A stretch of DNA of 64,000 nucleotides from Microbulbifer celer (GCF_020991125.1 NZ_CP087715.1:3525001-3589000), one strand, 5' to 3'; counted from the stretch's first letter, positions 38,351-50,795 are shown. A program made the numbers and translations. Notes: generated from the letters alone by a model not told the origin.

Positions 38351-39577
38351 ATGCCCGCAGTTCCCATATTTATCCGCAACAACCCCAAACTCGCCTTCTT
38401 CGCACTGGTGGCGGTCGCCGCCTCCGGTTTCGGGCAGACATTTTTTATCGCCATTTTCGGCGGCGCCCTGCGGGAGGAATTCCAGTTGAGTAACAGCGCC
38501 TACGGCGCCAGTTACAGTGCCGCCACCCTGCTGTCCGCATTTGTATTACTCGGTGCCGGCACCCTGGTGGATCGTTGGCCGTTAAAACGCGTGGCCATAT
38601 TCGGCACCGTCTTGTTGAGTGCGGGCTGCCTGACACTGGCACTGACACAGAGCGCGTGGATGTTACTGCCCGGATTTTTTCTGCTGCGCTTTGCCGGCCA
38701 GGGCTTTATGACCCATATGGGCATGACCACCGCGGGGCGCTACTTTACCGCCGATCGCGGCAAGGTGATTGCGCTCGCCGCGCTGGGCTTCCCCATCGCC
38801 GAAGCACTGTTACCCACCAGCGGCTCGCTGTTGATTCCGATCAGTGGCTGGCGCAGCGTGTGGATTATTGCCGTGGTGATACTGCTGCTACTGGTGCTGC
38901 CCACGCTGCTGTGGCTCGCGGGTGATGCAGGAAGGGAAGTCAAAAGCGCAGCGACAGAATCAACAGATAACGACCGCGATTTCACCCGCGCACAAGTGCT
39001 CAGAGACCGTGGCTTTTACTGTCTGTTGCCCGCTGCACTGATGACCCCATTTGTGGTGACGGCAATTCTGTTTCACCAGGGCGCTATTGCCGAGGGGCGG
39101 GGCTGGTCGTTGTCGGTGCTCGCCGGTGCATTTGGCGGTTACGCCGCAGGCCATTGGCTGGCACTGCTGTTTGCCGGCAGCCTCGTGGATCGCTTTGGCG
39201 CTCAGCGCAGCCTGCCGCTGGCATTGATCCCCATGGTCGCAGCGCTGTTGCTATTGGCTTTTGTCGAGCAGACGTGGGTGCCCTATGCGTATCTGAGCCT
39301 GATCGGCATCGCCCAGGCGGGCACCGGTACCGCCGGCAGTGCCTTGTGGCCCGAGCGATACGGTAGTAGCCACCTCGGCGCTATTCGCGCGGTTTCTCAA
39401 TCGGCCATGGTACTTTCCACCGCAGCATCCCCGCTGCTGGCAGGATTTCTGCTGGATCGAGGCTGGTCGGTTACCGATCTGTCGCTGTTGCTGGTTTTGA
39501 CCGTATCGGTCTCCAGTCTGCTCACCCTGTCAGCAGGGCGTACAAGTTATCAGCGCACCGAAGTGGTAATGAAATAA
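38351..39577 (+). CDS. MFS transporter, substrate unknown
   Basis: A 408-residue membrane protein with about 12 hydrophobic segments and MFS features (GAGTLVDRWPLKRVAIFG between helices 2 and 3, GQTFFIAIFGGALREEF near the start, GSLVDRFGAQRSLP after helix 8). The pattern resembles the monocarboxylate/oxalate-type branch, but no substrate residue can be named. The ATG at 38351 is preferred; the frame is open 48 codons upstream only because it runs through a palindromic repeat. It converges on the HD-GYP gene with an 18-bp gap and no evident terminator. Confidence 0.82.
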   Translation: MPAVPIFIRNNPKLAFFALVAVAASGFGQTFFIAIFGGALREEFQLSNSAYGASYSAATLLSAFVLLGAGTLVDRWPLKRVAIFGTVLLSAGCLTLALTQSAWMLLPGFFLLRFAGQGFMTHMGMTTAGRYFTADRGKVIALAALGFPIAEALLPTSGSLLIPISGWRSVWIIAVVILLLLVLPTLLWLAGDAGREVKSAATESTDNDRDFTRAQVLRDRGFYCLLPAALMTPFVVTAILFHQGAIAEGRGWSLSVLAGAFGGYAAGHWLALLFAGSLVDRFGAQRSLPLALIPMVAALLLLAFVEQTWVPYAYLSLIGIAQAGTGTAGSALWPERYGSSHLGAIRAVSQSAMVLSTAASPLLAGFLLDRGWSVTDLSLLLVLTVSVSSLLTLSAGRTSYQRTEVVMK

Positions 39578-39595
39578 TAAGGAGACGCCCTTGAT

Positions 39596-40975
39596 TCAGG
39601 GCTGGGATTGGGGAATAAAGCGGGCAAGAAATGCCGGTATGCGCCGCTGAAACAGGTACTGGTCCCGCACCGCAGCGACATCAATACCGGGATACCGACC
39701 GGGATCCAGATCTTTGGCGATGGTGATAAAACCGGCATCGTGCAGGGACTTTTTCCCTTTATCTACCAGCTTCTGTTTACGCGCATCGTCTGCGGCCATA
39801 TCGAATACGCGGGGCTTTGCGAGCAACTTTTTATCCGCATCCGTAACCAGCATCACTTTTGGTTTCAAACGCTTCTGATAGGTCTGCTCCAGCACCACGG
39901 CCACCTCTCCGGTGGAAAGCTCCACCTGCGTCCCGGTAGGGTAAAGCCCGATAGACTGGATAAACTCCACCACCAGCTGCCCCTGAAAAGCGGAGTCCCG
40001 CAATCCATACAGCTCGGCAACGGCCTTCGACGGCGACAGTGGAAATTCGGCACCGCGAGGATTGGTGGCCTCATCATAGAAAGTCACAATCCCACACAAG
40101 CGTGCCAACACGGGAATCTGCCCGCCGCGTAATCCGCGTGGGTAACCACTGCCGTCGTGCTGTTCTTTGTGGCACTGGACGATGGTCAGCACCTGCTGAT
40201 CAATATTCGAATCCGACGACAATACCTTTACGCTGTAATCCACAAACCGCCGGTATTCCAGTTCTTCACGGGGCTCGCGTTTACTGGCTTTCAGTAGCTC
40301 GTCCGTCAGATACAGTTTTCCCACATCCTTCAGCAGGGTAGCCATACCAAGCTGCATCAGCTGCGTTCGTTGCAGTCCAATATGCCGCCCGAAGACGACC
40401 GCCCAGATCGCAGCACGGATCGAATGACTGTAGGTATGCTCGTCTTTCTCCCGCACCCGCGCGAGCCAGGAAAATGCATCCGGGCTGCGCAGGATACTGT
40501 CAACCATGCTGGTCACAACCTGGCCGACCGCGGCGGTTGGCAGTGGACGATCACTGCGCACCTGCACCATCACCTCGTGCATGCCGCGAATAATACGCTC
40601 GTGGAGGTGACGCGCTTTCGCCGCTTCACCGCGGGCAGGAGCCGGAGCCGCGTAGGTGGCGTGACGGATCTGTACCGGCTTGCAGTCAATCACCACCGGT
40701 ACACGCCGACTGCTGCGTCCGACTGGCGCCGCTGCGGCCTGCTCGCTGGCCGCGCGGGTCAGTTTGCGCAGTTTGACCCCCACATCCCCGACCGTCTTGA
40801 TCACGTCCACATAGACATAGCGGCAGTATTTCTGCAGCTGGCGGATCTCTTCCATGTCGCGGATATAGAAGCCCTGCAAAGCGAAGGGAGTACGCGTCCA
40901 CGGGCGGTCCAGGCGGGACACAAACATGCCCCGCTGCAGGTCTTCAACGAATACCTTCGCTTGTTGGATTGCCAC
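39596..40975 (-). CDS. HD-GYP-type protein with degenerate metal site and DUF3391
   Basis: A 459-residue protein. The first about 110 residues match DUF3391 (KVFVEDLQRGMFVSRLDRPW ... RYVYVDV). Residues about 170-340 are an HD-GYP domain in which GYP is kept (HDGSGYPRGLRGGQIP), but HD reads KD (LLKDVGKLYL), HHE reads HKE (CHKEQHDG) and the HP motif is lost. It is probably not an active c-di-GMP phosphodiesterase, or has altered metal use; binding or signalling roles remain possible. The GTG at 40975 is chosen because the longer frame to 41089 runs into the hemE terminator and DUF3391 begins right after this GTG. Confidence 0.8.
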   Translation of the reverse strand: MAIQQAKVFVEDLQRGMFVSRLDRPWTRTPFALQGFYIRDMEEIRQLQKYCRYVYVDVIKTVGDVGVKLRKLTRAASEQAAAAPVGRSSRRVPVVIDCKPVQIRHATYAAPAPARGEAAKARHLHERIIRGMHEVMVQVRSDRPLPTAAVGQVVTSMVDSILRSPDAFSWLARVREKDEHTYSHSIRAAIWAVVFGRHIGLQRTQLMQLGMATLLKDVGKLYLTDELLKASKREPREELEYRRFVDYSVKVLSSDSNIDQQVLTIVQCHKEQHDGSGYPRGLRGGQIPVLARLCGIVTFYDEATNPRGAEFPLSPSKAVAELYGLRDSAFQGQLVVEFIQSIGLYPTGTQVELSTGEVAVVLEQTYQKRLKPKVMLVTDADKKLLAKPRVFDMAADDARKQKLVDKGKKSLHDAGFITIAKDLDPGRYPGIDVAAVRDQYLFQRRIPAFLARFIPQSQP

Positions 40976-41051
40976 TTGATAGCTGCCGCGTATTTTTGTT
41001 CTGTATATACAATAGCTTCGGCCGGGTAACGGCAGGGCCGAGACACAAAAG

Positions 41052-41078
41052 CCCGGCTCTGGCAATGCCAGAGCCGGG
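41052..41078 (-). terminator. Rho-independent terminator of hemE
   Basis: Perfect inverted repeat cccggctctgg/ccagagccggg around a 5-base loop; on the minus strand it is followed by CTTTTGTG. It lies 100 bp downstream of hemE and 77 bp upstream of the HD-GYP start. Confidence 0.85.
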
Positions 41079-41178
41079 ACAATTGTCACACAAGTTTACT
41101 TGCTGGTAGACAGTATATTCGTGATATGCATCACGTAAAGCTGGTCAGTAAGTGCTTACTTACCAGTTTCGCTCCCGG

Positions 41179-42258
41179 TCACGGATGATATTGAGGAGAC
41201 AGTTCCGCAACCGCTTCAAACATTGCACCGGCATGGGCGGGATCCACCTGCGGTGTAACGCCGTGACCAAGATTGAAAATATGGCCGCTGCCCTGGCCAA
41301 ACGCAGCCAGACATGTGGCCACTTCTTGCCGGATACGCTCGGGGCTCGCCAGCAAAATCGCCGGATCCAGATTGCCCTGCAGCGCCACCTTGTCACCCAC
41401 GCGGGCGCGCGCCTGGGCGATATCCGTGGTCCAATCCAGCCCCAACGCCGTCGCACCGGTATCCGCCATGGCCTCCAGCCACTGACCGCCGCCTTTGGTG
41501 AACAGAATCACCGGCACCGGACGGCCGTCGTGCTCCTTGATCAGCCCCTGCACGATACGCTCCATATACTGCAGGGAAAATTCGCGGTAGGCACTGTGAC
41601 CCAGCGCCCCACCCCAGGTATCGAATATCTGTACCACTTGGGCACCGGCGCGGATCTGGGCGTTGAGGTAATCGATTACTGAATCCGCCAACACGCTCAG
41701 CAGCTGGTGCATGTCTTCGGGGCGGTTGTAGAGCATTTCCTTGGCGCGGGCAAAATCCCGGCTGGAGGCACCTTCGATCATGTAGGTGGCCAGGGTCCAG
41801 GGGCTGCCGGAAAAGCCGATCAGCGGCACGCGACCATTCAGTTCGTGGCGGATGGCGGTGACGGCGTCGGTGACGTAGCTGAGATCCCGGGCAGTATTCA
41901 CGACTTCCAGCGCTGCGATATCGGCACTGGTGCGCACGGGCTTTTTGAATTTGGGGCCTTCTCCCTGCACAAAATACAGCCCGAGCCCCATGGCGTCGGG
42001 GATGGTGAGGATGTCGGAGAACAGGATGGCGGCATCCAGGGGGAACCGTTCCAGAGGTTGCATGGTGACTTCGCAGGCCAGTTCGGTATTGCGGCACAGG
42101 TCCATAAAGGAGCCGGCTTTTTCACGGGTGGCGCGGTATTCGGGCAGGTAGCGGCCGGCCTGGCGCATCATCCACATGGGTGTGCGGTCGACGGGCTGGC
42201 GCTGCAGGGCGTGGAGGAAACGGTCGTTTTTAAGCGGGGCGAACTGGGATTCGGACAT
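41179..42258 (-). CDS. hemE: Uroporphyrinogen decarboxylase
   Basis: A 359-residue cytoplasmic enzyme that converts uroporphyrinogen III to coproporphyrinogen III. Conserved segments: [20 protein letters not shown] (substrate Arg residues), [31 protein letters not shown] and [23 protein letters not shown] two codons upstream of the ATG is also open. It follows gltD at a distance of 506 bp, the usual gltBD-hemE order but with a repeat-filled gap. Confidence 0.97.
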   Translation of the reverse strand: MSESQFAPLKNDRFLHALQRQPVDRTPMWMMRQAGRYLPEYRATREKAGSFMDLCRNTELACEVTMQPLERFPLDAAILFSDILTIPDAMGLGLYFVQGEGPKFKKPVRTSADIAALEVVNTARDLSYVTDAVTAIRHELNGRVPLIGFSGSPWTLATYMIEGASSRDFARAKEMLYNRPEDMHQLLSVLADSVIDYLNAQIRAGAQVVQIFDTWGGALGHSAYREFSLQYMERIVQGLIKEHDGRPVPVILFTKGGGQWLEAMADTGATALGLDWTTDIAQARARVGDKVALQGNLDPAILLASPERIRQEVATCLAAFGQGSGHIFNLGHGVTPQVDPAHAGAMFEAVAELSPQYHP

Positions 42259-42400
42259 GATCACAACGGCTGGGTAAATGGGCGGCCATTGTACTCATGG
42301 GAGGCGGAATAGGACAGATGTGTGGGTGACCGGGAGTTTATGCGGGTGGTTGGGGTGGGCTAGTGAGGTTTGGTGGTTCGCTTTCGGGAGGTCTAGTGGC

Positions 42401-42514
42401 GGCTTCGCTACCGGGTGCACCTTTGCGAAACACGCCGTGCACCCATCCTTGGGGGCTCTGCACCGCCATCCATGGCGGTGAAGGTTTCGCAAAGGTGCAC
42501 CCGGTATCAAAGCC
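42401..42514 (-). repeat. Nested-palindrome intergenic element, copy 8 (reverse orientation)
   Basis: Outer arms 42401-42430 and 42485-42514 pair at 27-28 of 30 positions, the inner 22 perfectly (taccgggtgcacctttgcg...). Inner hairpin caccgccatc/catggcggtg is perfect (42461-42480). Core on the minus strand: gcccccaaggatgggtgcacggcgtgt. In the hemE-gltD gap. Confidence 0.88.
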
Positions 42515-42595
42515 TTCGCATCTGGCTCAAGTGCAATTTGATAATACGGAGAAACCCGTCCGTGGTTCAGCTTAAGCGCTGAAGCCTGAATCAAA

Positions 42596-42706
42596 GGTAC
42601 TGCTGCCGGTAAAAGGTTGCCAGACCTTCAAAAACAGGATGTTTTTGCAGAGCCCCCAGGGATGGGTTCACGGCGTGTCTGGCAACCTTTTACCGGCAGT
42701 AGTACC
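42596..42706 (+). repeat. Nested-palindrome intergenic element, copy 9
   Basis: Outer arms 42596-42625 and 42677-42706 pair at 29 of 30 positions (ctgccggtaaaaggttgcc...). Inner hairpin caaaaac/gtttttg (42629-42647). Core gcccccagggatgggttcacggcgtgt. Paired back-to-back with copy 8, about 80 bp away; together they fill most of the 506-bp hemE-gltD gap, in which I see no gene. Confidence 0.88.
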
Positions 42707-42764
42707 GCCACCTAACTCGCTAGCGGCACCACGGCACAGAAAGATGCCTCAGAGAGCTACGAAA

Positions 42765-44198
<1,434 letters not shown>

Positions 44199-47100
44199 TT
44201 ATTCGCCGCGCTTGCGTACATCGGACAGCAGTCCGGCGAGGCTGGCAGCCTTGGGCTTCACCAACCAGAATTTATTGAGGTAATCGTCGAAGTTCTCCAG
44301 CAGTTCCTGCCCCCAGGCACTACCGGTTTCCGCGACGAATTCCTCGATCACTTCGCGCAGGTGGCTCTGGTATTCCTCCAGAGACTCACTGTTGATACGC
44401 CTAAGCTCGATCAGCTCGTGGTTGCACTTGTCGAAGAAGTCGCGATCCATATCCAACACGTAGGCAAAACCGCCAGTCATACCGGCGCCGAAGTTGACCC
44501 CGGTCTTGCCCAGCACCGCGATCATGCCGCCGGTCATGTATTCACAACAGTGATCGCCCGCGCCTTCCACCACCGCAAAGGCACCGGAGTTGCGCACCCC
44601 GAAGCGCTCACCGGCACAGCCGGAAGCGAACAGTTTGCCGCCGGTGGCACCATACAGGCAGGTGTTACCGACAATGCTGGTGTCGTTGGAGGCGAAAGCG
44701 CTGCCCTGGGGCGGACGGATCACAAGCTTGCCGCCGGCCATGCCTTTGCCCACGTAGTCGTTGGCATCGCCATCCAGAATCATCTCCAGGCCGCCGGCAT
44801 TCCACACACCGAAAGACTGGCCGGCAACGCCGGACAGACGCAACTTGATCGGAGCCTCTACCATGCCCTGATTACCGTGACGTTTGGCGATCTCGCCGGA
44901 CAGGCGCGCACCAATAGAGCGGTCGCAGTTGGTGACGTCAAAACTGAATTCACCACCGGACAGGCTTTCAATCGCCGGCAGGGTTTCTTCAACCATACGC
45001 TCCGCCAACTCACCCTTGTCCCAAGGCGCGTTCCTGGCCTGCTGACAGGTCTGTGGCTTGCTGTCGAGCAGCGCATCGGTGTGCAGCAGCGGCGACAGGT
45101 CCAGGGTTTTCTGCTTGGCGGTCTTGCCCTCGATCGCTTCCAGCAGATCCACGCGACCTACCAGCTCATCAAGGGAACGCACGCCGAGGCCCGCCATCCA
45201 CTCGCGCACCTCTTCGGCCACAAACTTGAAGAAGTTCATCGCCATTTCCACGGTGCCGATATAGTGCTCGTCCCGCAGATCCTTGTTCTGGGTGGCGACA
45301 CCGGTGGCACAGTTGTTCAGGTGACAAATGCGCAAGTACTTACAACCCAGCGCCACCATCGGCGCGGTGCCGAAGCCGAAACTCTCAGCGCCGAGAATCG
45401 CCGCCTTGACCACATCCAGGCCGCTCTTCAGGCCGCCATCGGTCTGAACCCGTACCTTGTCGCGCAGGTCGTTGGCACGCAGGGTCTGGTGGGTCTCCGC
45501 CAGCCCCAGTTCCCAGGGGGAACCGGCATAGCGGATGGAGGTGATCGGGCTCGCCGCGGTACCGCCGTCGTAACCGGAAATGGTGATCAGATCCGCATAG
45601 GCCTTGGCCACACCCGCGGCAATGGTGCCGACGCCGGGACGGGATACCAGCTTCACGGACACCAGCGCGTCCGGATTGACCTGTTTGAGGTCGTAGATCA
45701 GCTGCGCCAAGTCCTCAATAGAGTAGATATCGTGGTGCGGCGGCGGCGAGATCAGGGTCACGCCAGGCACGGAATAGCGCAGACGCGCGATCAGTTCGTT
45801 CACCTTGCCGCCGGGCAACTGGCCACCCTCACCGGGCTTGGCGCCCTGGGCGACCTTGATCTGCAGCACTTCCGCGTTCACCAGATAGTGCGGGGTGACG
45901 CCGAAACGGCCGGAGGCGATCTGTTTGATCTTGGAAACCTTGTCGGTGCCGAAACGCACCGGGTCTTCACCGCCCTCACCACTGTTGGAGCGTCCACCGA
46001 GGCGGTTCATGGCCTGGGCCAGGGCCTCGTGGGCCTCCGGCGACAGGGCGCCGAGGGACATCGCCGCGGAGTCGAAGCGGCGCAGAATATTTTCCGCCGG
46101 CTCCACTTCTTCCAGCGGAATCGGCTGGGCATCTTTCTTCAGCGCCAGCAGATCGCGCAGGGTGGCCACCGGACGCTGGTTCACTAGCGTGGCGTAATCG
46201 CGCCAGGCGCCGTAGTCGCCGGTGCGCACCGCCTGCTGCAGCGCCTTCACCACGTCCGGATTGAACGCGTGGTATTCCTCGCCGTAGACAAATTTGTGCA
46301 GGCCGCCGGGGGAAACTTTCTTACGCGACTTCCACGCCAGTTTGGCGCGGGCTCGCATATCGTCTTCCAGCTCACTGAAGCCCGCACCCACAACCCGCGC
46401 CGGTACGCCCGGGAAACACAGATCGATGACGTCGCGGGACAGGCCCACCACTTCATACAGCAGCGCACCGCGGTAGGAAGCAATGGCGGAGATACCCATC
46501 TTGGACAGGATCTTCAGCAGGCCTTTGATGATGCCGTTGCGGTAGTTCTTCTGCGCAGTAGCCGCATCCAGCAGCAACTCACCGGTTTCGATCAGGTGAT
46601 TGATGATGCTGTAGGAGAAATACGGGTGCACCGCGGTGGCACCGACGCCAATCAGGCACGCCAGCTGGTGCGAGTCTCGCGCGGTGGCGGTATCCACCAC
46701 GATATTGGAGTCACAGCGCAGACCGTTGTATACCAGGTGGTGATGCACCGCGCCGGTGGCGAGTAGCGCATCGATGGGCAGCTTGCCGTCTTCGATCTCG
46801 CGATCAGACAGCACCACGATGGCGGTGCCGTCGTTGCGCACGGAATCCGCCACATCTTTACACAGCTTCTCGATCGCCCCTTTCAAATCCAGCGCGGCCG
46901 GATCGTAGTTCAGGTCGAATACCTTCGCGGTAAACTCCTCGCGACCCAGATCCAGCAGCGCGGTGTACTTCATGTGTGAGAGCACAGGGGACGACAGGAT
47001 CACACGATCGGCGTGCTCCTGGGTCTGCTCGAATACGGATTTTTCACGTCCCAGACAGGTCTCCAGGGACATGACGATGGTTTCCCGCAGCGGGTCGATG

Positions 47101-48650
47101 GGCGGGTTGGTAACCTGGGCAAACTGCTGACGGAAATAGTCGTACAGGCAGCGGTTGCCCTCGGACAGTACCGCCATCGGGGTGTCGTCGCCCATGGAGC
47201 CCACGGCTTCCTGACCGGCTTCCGCCAGCGGACGGATCACCTGATCGCGCTCTTCCAGAGAGGAGCTGAACAGCTTCTGGTAGACCTTGAACTGCTCCAT
47301 GGAGAAGTTGTTGTCCACCGGCGCGGTGACCAGAGTGGAACGGATACGGCGCGCCTTTTCCTTCATCCACTTGCGGTAAGGCTGGCTGTCCTTGAGCTGG
47401 TTATCCACATCTTCGGTGTGGCGCAGCTCGCCCTTCAAAGTATCCACAGACAGGATCTGGCCCGGGCCCAGGCGGCCCTTGGCGACCACGTCCGCCGGAT
47501 CGTAATGGTAAGTCCCCACTTCGGAGGCCACGGTAATGAAGTCGTCCTTGGTGATCACCCAGCGCGACGGACGCAGGCCGTTGCGGTCCAGGGTACATAC
47601 CGCGTGGCGGCCGTCGGTCAGTACCAGGCCGGCGGGGCCGTCCCACGGCTCCATGTGCATAGAGTTGAATTCGTAAAACGCACGCAGGTCCGCATCCATG
47701 GTGTCCACGTTCTGCCACGCCGGCGGTACCAGCATGCGAATCGCGCGGTGCATGTCGATGCCACCCACGGTGAGCAGCTCGAGCATATTGTCGAGGCTGG
47801 AGGAGTCGGAGCCCTCGCGGTTAACCAGCGGCGCCAGTTCTGCCAGTTCCGGCACCAGATCGGTGATGAACTTGTTGGTGCGCGCCACGGACCAGTTGCG
47901 GTTGCCGGTGATGGTATTGATTTCACCGTTGTGGGCCAGCATACGGAACGGCTGCGCCAGCGGCCAACGCGGCATGGTGTTGGTGGAGAAGCGCTGGTGG
48001 AATACACAGATCGCGGTCTCCAGACGCGGATCCGCCAGGTCCGGGAAGAACGCCGGCAGGTCTGCCGGCATCATCAGGCCCTTGTAAGACAGCACCGAGG
48101 TGGAGAAGCTGGCGATATAGGTGGCATCGGTCAGCTGTTGCTCGGCCTTGCGGCGGGCTACAAACAGGCGCGCATTGAAGTGCACCTGATCGTAGGCGTC
48201 GCTGGCATTGTCGATCAGCAGGTGCTCGAAACGCGGCAGGGATTCGCGGGCGATGGGGCCCAGGCAGTCTTCGTTGGTGGGCACCACGCGCCAACCAACG
48301 ACTTTCAGACCCTGCTCTTCCACCGCGCGCTCGAGAATGGCGCGCGCATCGGCCGCCTCGGACTCGTCCAGTGGCAGCATGATAGAACCGACGGCATACA
48401 GCGGGCTCAATTCGTGCCCGAAGGACTCCTGCGCCACGGTGCGCAGGAAGCTGTCCGGCTTCTGCAGCAGCAGGCCGCAGCCGTCGCCGGTTTTGCCGTC
48501 GGCGGCAATACCGCCGCGGTGCGTCATGCAGGTCAGCGACTCAATCGCCGTCTCCAACAACTTGTGACTGGTCTGCCCTTTCAGGTGGGCAATCAGACCG
48601 AAGCCGCAGTTATCTTTGAACTCATCCAATCGATACAGACCGCTACCCAT
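44199..48650 (-). CDS. gltB: Glutamate synthase (NADPH) large subunit
   Basis: A 1,483-residue enzyme. Cys15 in [15 protein letters not shown] is the N-terminal amidotransferase nucleophile, exposed after removal of a 14-residue propeptide. Then come the central domain, the FMN/2-oxoglutarate synthase domain with the 3Fe-4S site [14 protein letters not shown], and the C-terminal beta-helix GXGXG domain ([31 protein letters not shown]). The ATG at 48650 follows GAGG by 6 bases; a TTG four codons upstream is the only other option. gltD follows. Confidence 0.97.
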   Translation of the reverse strand: MGSGLYRLDEFKDNCGFGLIAHLKGQTSHKLLETAIESLTCMTHRGGIAADGKTGDGCGLLLQKPDSFLRTVAQESFGHELSPLYAVGSIMLPLDESEAADARAILERAVEEQGLKVVGWRVVPTNEDCLGPIARESLPRFEHLLIDNASDAYDQVHFNARLFVARRKAEQQLTDATYIASFSTSVLSYKGLMMPADLPAFFPDLADPRLETAICVFHQRFSTNTMPRWPLAQPFRMLAHNGEINTITGNRNWSVARTNKFITDLVPELAELAPLVNREGSDSSSLDNMLELLTVGGIDMHRAIRMLVPPAWQNVDTMDADLRAFYEFNSMHMEPWDGPAGLVLTDGRHAVCTLDRNGLRPSRWVITKDDFITVASEVGTYHYDPADVVAKGRLGPGQILSVDTLKGELRHTEDVDNQLKDSQPYRKWMKEKARRIRSTLVTAPVDNNFSMEQFKVYQKLFSSSLEERDQVIRPLAEAGQEAVGSMGDDTPMAVLSEGNRCLYDYFRQQFAQVTNPPIDPLRETIVMSLETCLGREKSVFEQTQEHADRVILSSPVLSHMKYTALLDLGREEFTAKVFDLNYDPAALDLKGAIEKLCKDVADSVRNDGTAIVVLSDREIEDGKLPIDALLATGAVHHHLVYNGLRCDSNIVVDTATARDSHQLACLIGVGATAVHPYFSYSIINHLIETGELLLDAATAQKNYRNGIIKGLLKILSKMGISAIASYRGALLYEVVGLSRDVIDLCFPGVPARVVGAGFSELEDDMRARAKLAWKSRKKVSPGGLHKFVYGEEYHAFNPDVVKALQQAVRTGDYGAWRDYATLVNQRPVATLRDLLALKKDAQPIPLEEVEPAENILRRFDSAAMSLGALSPEAHEALAQAMNRLGGRSNSGEGGEDPVRFGTDKVSKIKQIASGRFGVTPHYLVNAEVLQIKVAQGAKPGEGGQLPGGKVNELIARLRYSVPGVTLISPPPHHDIYSIEDLAQLIYDLKQVNPDALVSVKLVSRPGVGTIAAGVAKAYADLITISGYDGGTAASPITSIRYAGSPWELGLAETHQTLRANDLRDKVRVQTDGGLKSGLDVVKAAILGAESFGFGTAPMVALGCKYLRICHLNNCATGVATQNKDLRDEHYIGTVEMAMNFFKFVAEEVREWMAGLGVRSLDELVGRVDLLEAIEGKTAKQKTLDLSPLLHTDALLDSKPQTCQQARNAPWDKGELAERMVEETLPAIESLSGGEFSFDVTNCDRSIGARLSGEIAKRHGNQGMVEAPIKLRLSGVAGQSFGVWNAGGLEMILDGDANDYVGKGMAGGKLVIRPPQGSAFASNDTSIVGNTCLYGATGGKLFASGCAGERFGVRNSGAFAVVEGAGDHCCEYMTGGMIAVLGKTGVNFGAGMTGGFAYVLDMDRDFFDKCNHELIELRRINSESLEEYQSHLREVIEEFVAETGSAWGQELLENFDDYLNKFWLVKPKAASLAGLLSDVRKRGE

Positions 48651-49057
48651 AGAATTCCTCAAAGTGTTATTGCTATCCCCATTGCACCGTATGCCTTAAT
48701 GCCACGAATGGTCAGTCTGACGTCCGGTTCACAGCCCTGAGGCCATGATGCGGGAACTATTTATCAAGTCTCGAGCCCGAGGTGCCGCAGATTCCACTGA
48801 CTTTTTGCTACCCCTATGACAAAAAAAGCCCGCTTGCGGGGCTTCTTGTTACGCGCTCTGAATGCGCGTGCATTTGTTGTTGTCGGCTCACAATCCCGGC
48901 TTTCACCGAGGGGGCGCGCAATATTACTCGTGCCCCCCTGCGATTGCAAGAATTGCCAGATTTTTACGCTGTTTAGCGCGCCTTTAACCGATTTATCTTC
49001 TTTTAGATTGACTACTCGCTAAAGAATCCTCACACAGCAACAATTCGTGTCATTTCG
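48651..49057. other. 407-bp gap between aroB and gltB
   Basis: No convincing gene. A 61-codon minus-strand frame at 48764-48949 has no ribosome site and runs through the terminator. The gap must hold the gltB promoter and the end of the pil-aro transcript. In Pseudomonas a SPOR/DamX-like gene lies between aroB and gltB; here it is absent. Confidence 0.6.
48821..48845 (-). terminator. Terminator downstream of the pil-aroK-aroB operon
   Basis: On the minus strand AGCCCCGC-AA-GCGGGCT (one bulge) is followed by seven T residues. It lies about 210 bp after the aroB stop and before the gltB start. Confidence 0.75.
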
Positions 49058-50143
49058 TCACTCAGCGCCGCAGGCGCGCAGCGCTTCTATCAGCTGCTCT
49101 CTGGGGCTGTCGGCAACGACCCGGGCATCGCCGAGCGCGCGCAGTAGTACCAGACGCAGTTTGCCATCCTGTACCTTTTTATCCACAGACATGGCGGTCA
49201 GATAATCGTCTACCCCCATATTGGCGGGAGATTGTTGCGGAAGACTGGCTTTACTTAGCAGCACTGACAGGCGCGCCACGTCTTCCGCCTCTATCCAGCC
49301 GCGCAACTGGGAAAGTTTTGCCGCCATCACCATGCCCGCGGCGACGGCTTCACCGTGCAGCCAGTTGCCGTATCCCTGCACCGCCTCGATAGCGTGCCCG
49401 AACGTGTGGCCGAAATTGAGAATGGCACGGCGGCCGGACTCGCGCTCGTCCTCCGCCACCACTGCCGCCTTGTCCGCACAGCTGCGCTGTATCGCGTAGG
49501 CCAGCGCCTCGGGATCCCGCGCCAGCAGGCGATCCATATTCACTTCCAGCCAGGCAAAAAATTCGGCATCGCAGATCATGCCGTACTTGATGACTTCGGC
49601 GATGCCCGCTGAGAGTTCGCGGTCTGGCAATGTGGTGAGGGTGTCAATATCGATCAGCACCAGCTGCGGCTGGTAAAAGGCGCCGATCATGTTCTTGCCG
49701 AGCGGGTGATTGACCCCGGTCTTGCCACCCACAGAGGAATCCACCTGGGACAGCAGGGTTGTGGGGATCTGCACAAAGTCCACGCCGCGCTGATAGCAGG
49801 CCGCGGCAAAGCCGCTCATATCCCCGATGACACCGCCACCCAGCGCCACGATGGTGGTACTGCGATCGTGGCGCTTTTCCAGCAGGGTATCGAAAATGCG
49901 GTTGAGGGTGTCCAGGGTTTTGAACGCTTCGCCGTCTGGCAGCGCGACGGAATCGACCTTGTCGAACCCCGCGAGGCTCTCCAGTAAACCTTCAAGATAC
50001 AGTGGCGCGATGGTTTCGTTGGTCACCACCAGAACCTGGCGGCCACGAATGTGGGTACGCAGAAATTCCGCATTACCGAGCAAGCCGGAACCAATCAGAA
50101 TCGGGTAGCTGCGCTCTCCCAGGTCAACATTGAGGCTGTGCAT
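49058..50143 (-). CDS. aroB: 3-dehydroquinate synthase
   Basis: A 361-residue NAD- and zinc-dependent enzyme, second step of the shikimate pathway. It has [61 protein letters not shown] and the metal site [13 protein letters not shown]. The ATG at 50143 lies 6 bases after GGGAG. It follows aroK after 124 bp; that gap contains a ttcccggg/cccgggaa hairpin at 50219-50248. Confidence 0.97.
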   Translation of the reverse strand: MHSLNVDLGERSYPILIGSGLLGNAEFLRTHIRGRQVLVVTNETIAPLYLEGLLESLAGFDKVDSVALPDGEAFKTLDTLNRIFDTLLEKRHDRSTTIVALGGGVIGDMSGFAAACYQRGVDFVQIPTTLLSQVDSSVGGKTGVNHPLGKNMIGAFYQPQLVLIDIDTLTTLPDRELSAGIAEVIKYGMICDAEFFAWLEVNMDRLLARDPEALAYAIQRSCADKAAVVAEDERESGRRAILNFGHTFGHAIEAVQGYGNWLHGEAVAAGMVMAAKLSQLRGWIEAEDVARLSVLLSKASLPQQSPANMGVDDYLTAMSVDKKVQDGKLRLVLLRALGDARVVADSPREQLIEALRACGAE

Positions 50144-50267
50144 AACGGACTCCCTTTTTTGCACACAGTTACTGCACACGATCGACAGGCGCAGCACTTT
50201 AGCACAGGCGAGCGGAAATTCCCGGGCGAGACACGCCCACCCCGGGAATGCACTTTACTCACACCGG

Positions 50268-50795
50268 TCAGGAAGAGAGCGGCCCCTGCTGCAAACGCTC
50301 CGCCACCAGGTTCGCCGCCTGACGCGGAGTACAGTCGTCGGTATCGCAGACCATGTCCGAGACCTCGAGATAGAACGCCTCGCGCTGCTGGAGGATCTCC
50401 TGCAACTTGGCCCGGGGGTCCGCCACCTGCAACAGCGGTCTATTGCTGTTTTTGGAAGTGCGTTCAACCAGCTGATCCAGACTGGCGCGCAGATAAACCA
50501 CCATGCCGTTACCGATCAGTAGCTGTCGGTTTTCCGGCAGCAACACGATGCCACCGCCAGTGGCGATCACCTGCGGAATCCCGGTGCACAGATCGTGCAG
50601 TACTTCGTGCTCGCGGCGGCGAAACCCAGCCTCCCCCTCGACGTCGAATATCCAGGGAATATCGGCACCGGTGCGGTCTTCGAGCACTTTATCGGAATCG
50701 GCAAAAGGCAGCCCCAACTGGGCTGCCAGCAGTTTACCGATAGTGGACTTGCCGGCCCCCATGGGGCCGACCAGAAAGATTGGCTGAGTGATCAC
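50268..50795 (-). CDS. aroK: Shikimate kinase
   Basis: A 175-residue P-loop kinase phosphorylating shikimate at position 3. Walker A GPMGAGKSTIGKLLA (11-25), the DSDKVLEDRTG shikimate-binding stretch, FRRREHEVL and the GGGIVLLPENR block are present. The start is a GTG that overlaps the pilQ stop codon (GTGA), so translation is coupled to pilQ. Confidence 0.96.
   Translation of the reverse strand: MITQPIFLVGPMGAGKSTIGKLLAAQLGLPFADSDKVLEDRTGADIPWIFDVEGEAGFRRREHEVLHDLCTGIPQVIATGGGIVLLPENRQLLIGNGMVVYLRASLDQLVERTSKNSNRPLLQVADPRAKLQEILQQREAFYLEVSDMVCDTDDCTPRQAANLVAERLQQGPLSS

Noticed and set aside
44361-46187. 608-codon plus-strand frame antisense to gltB
   Set aside because: Long shadow of a GC-rich gene; composition His/Gln/Gly-rich, no domain, and gltB is certain on the other strand. 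The frames at 47013-48740, 27580-28794 and 51464-52936 were dropped for the same reason.
48764-48949. 61-codon minus-strand frame in the aroB-gltB gap
   Set aside because: Overlaps the rho-independent terminator and has no Shine-Dalgarno or recognisable sequence.
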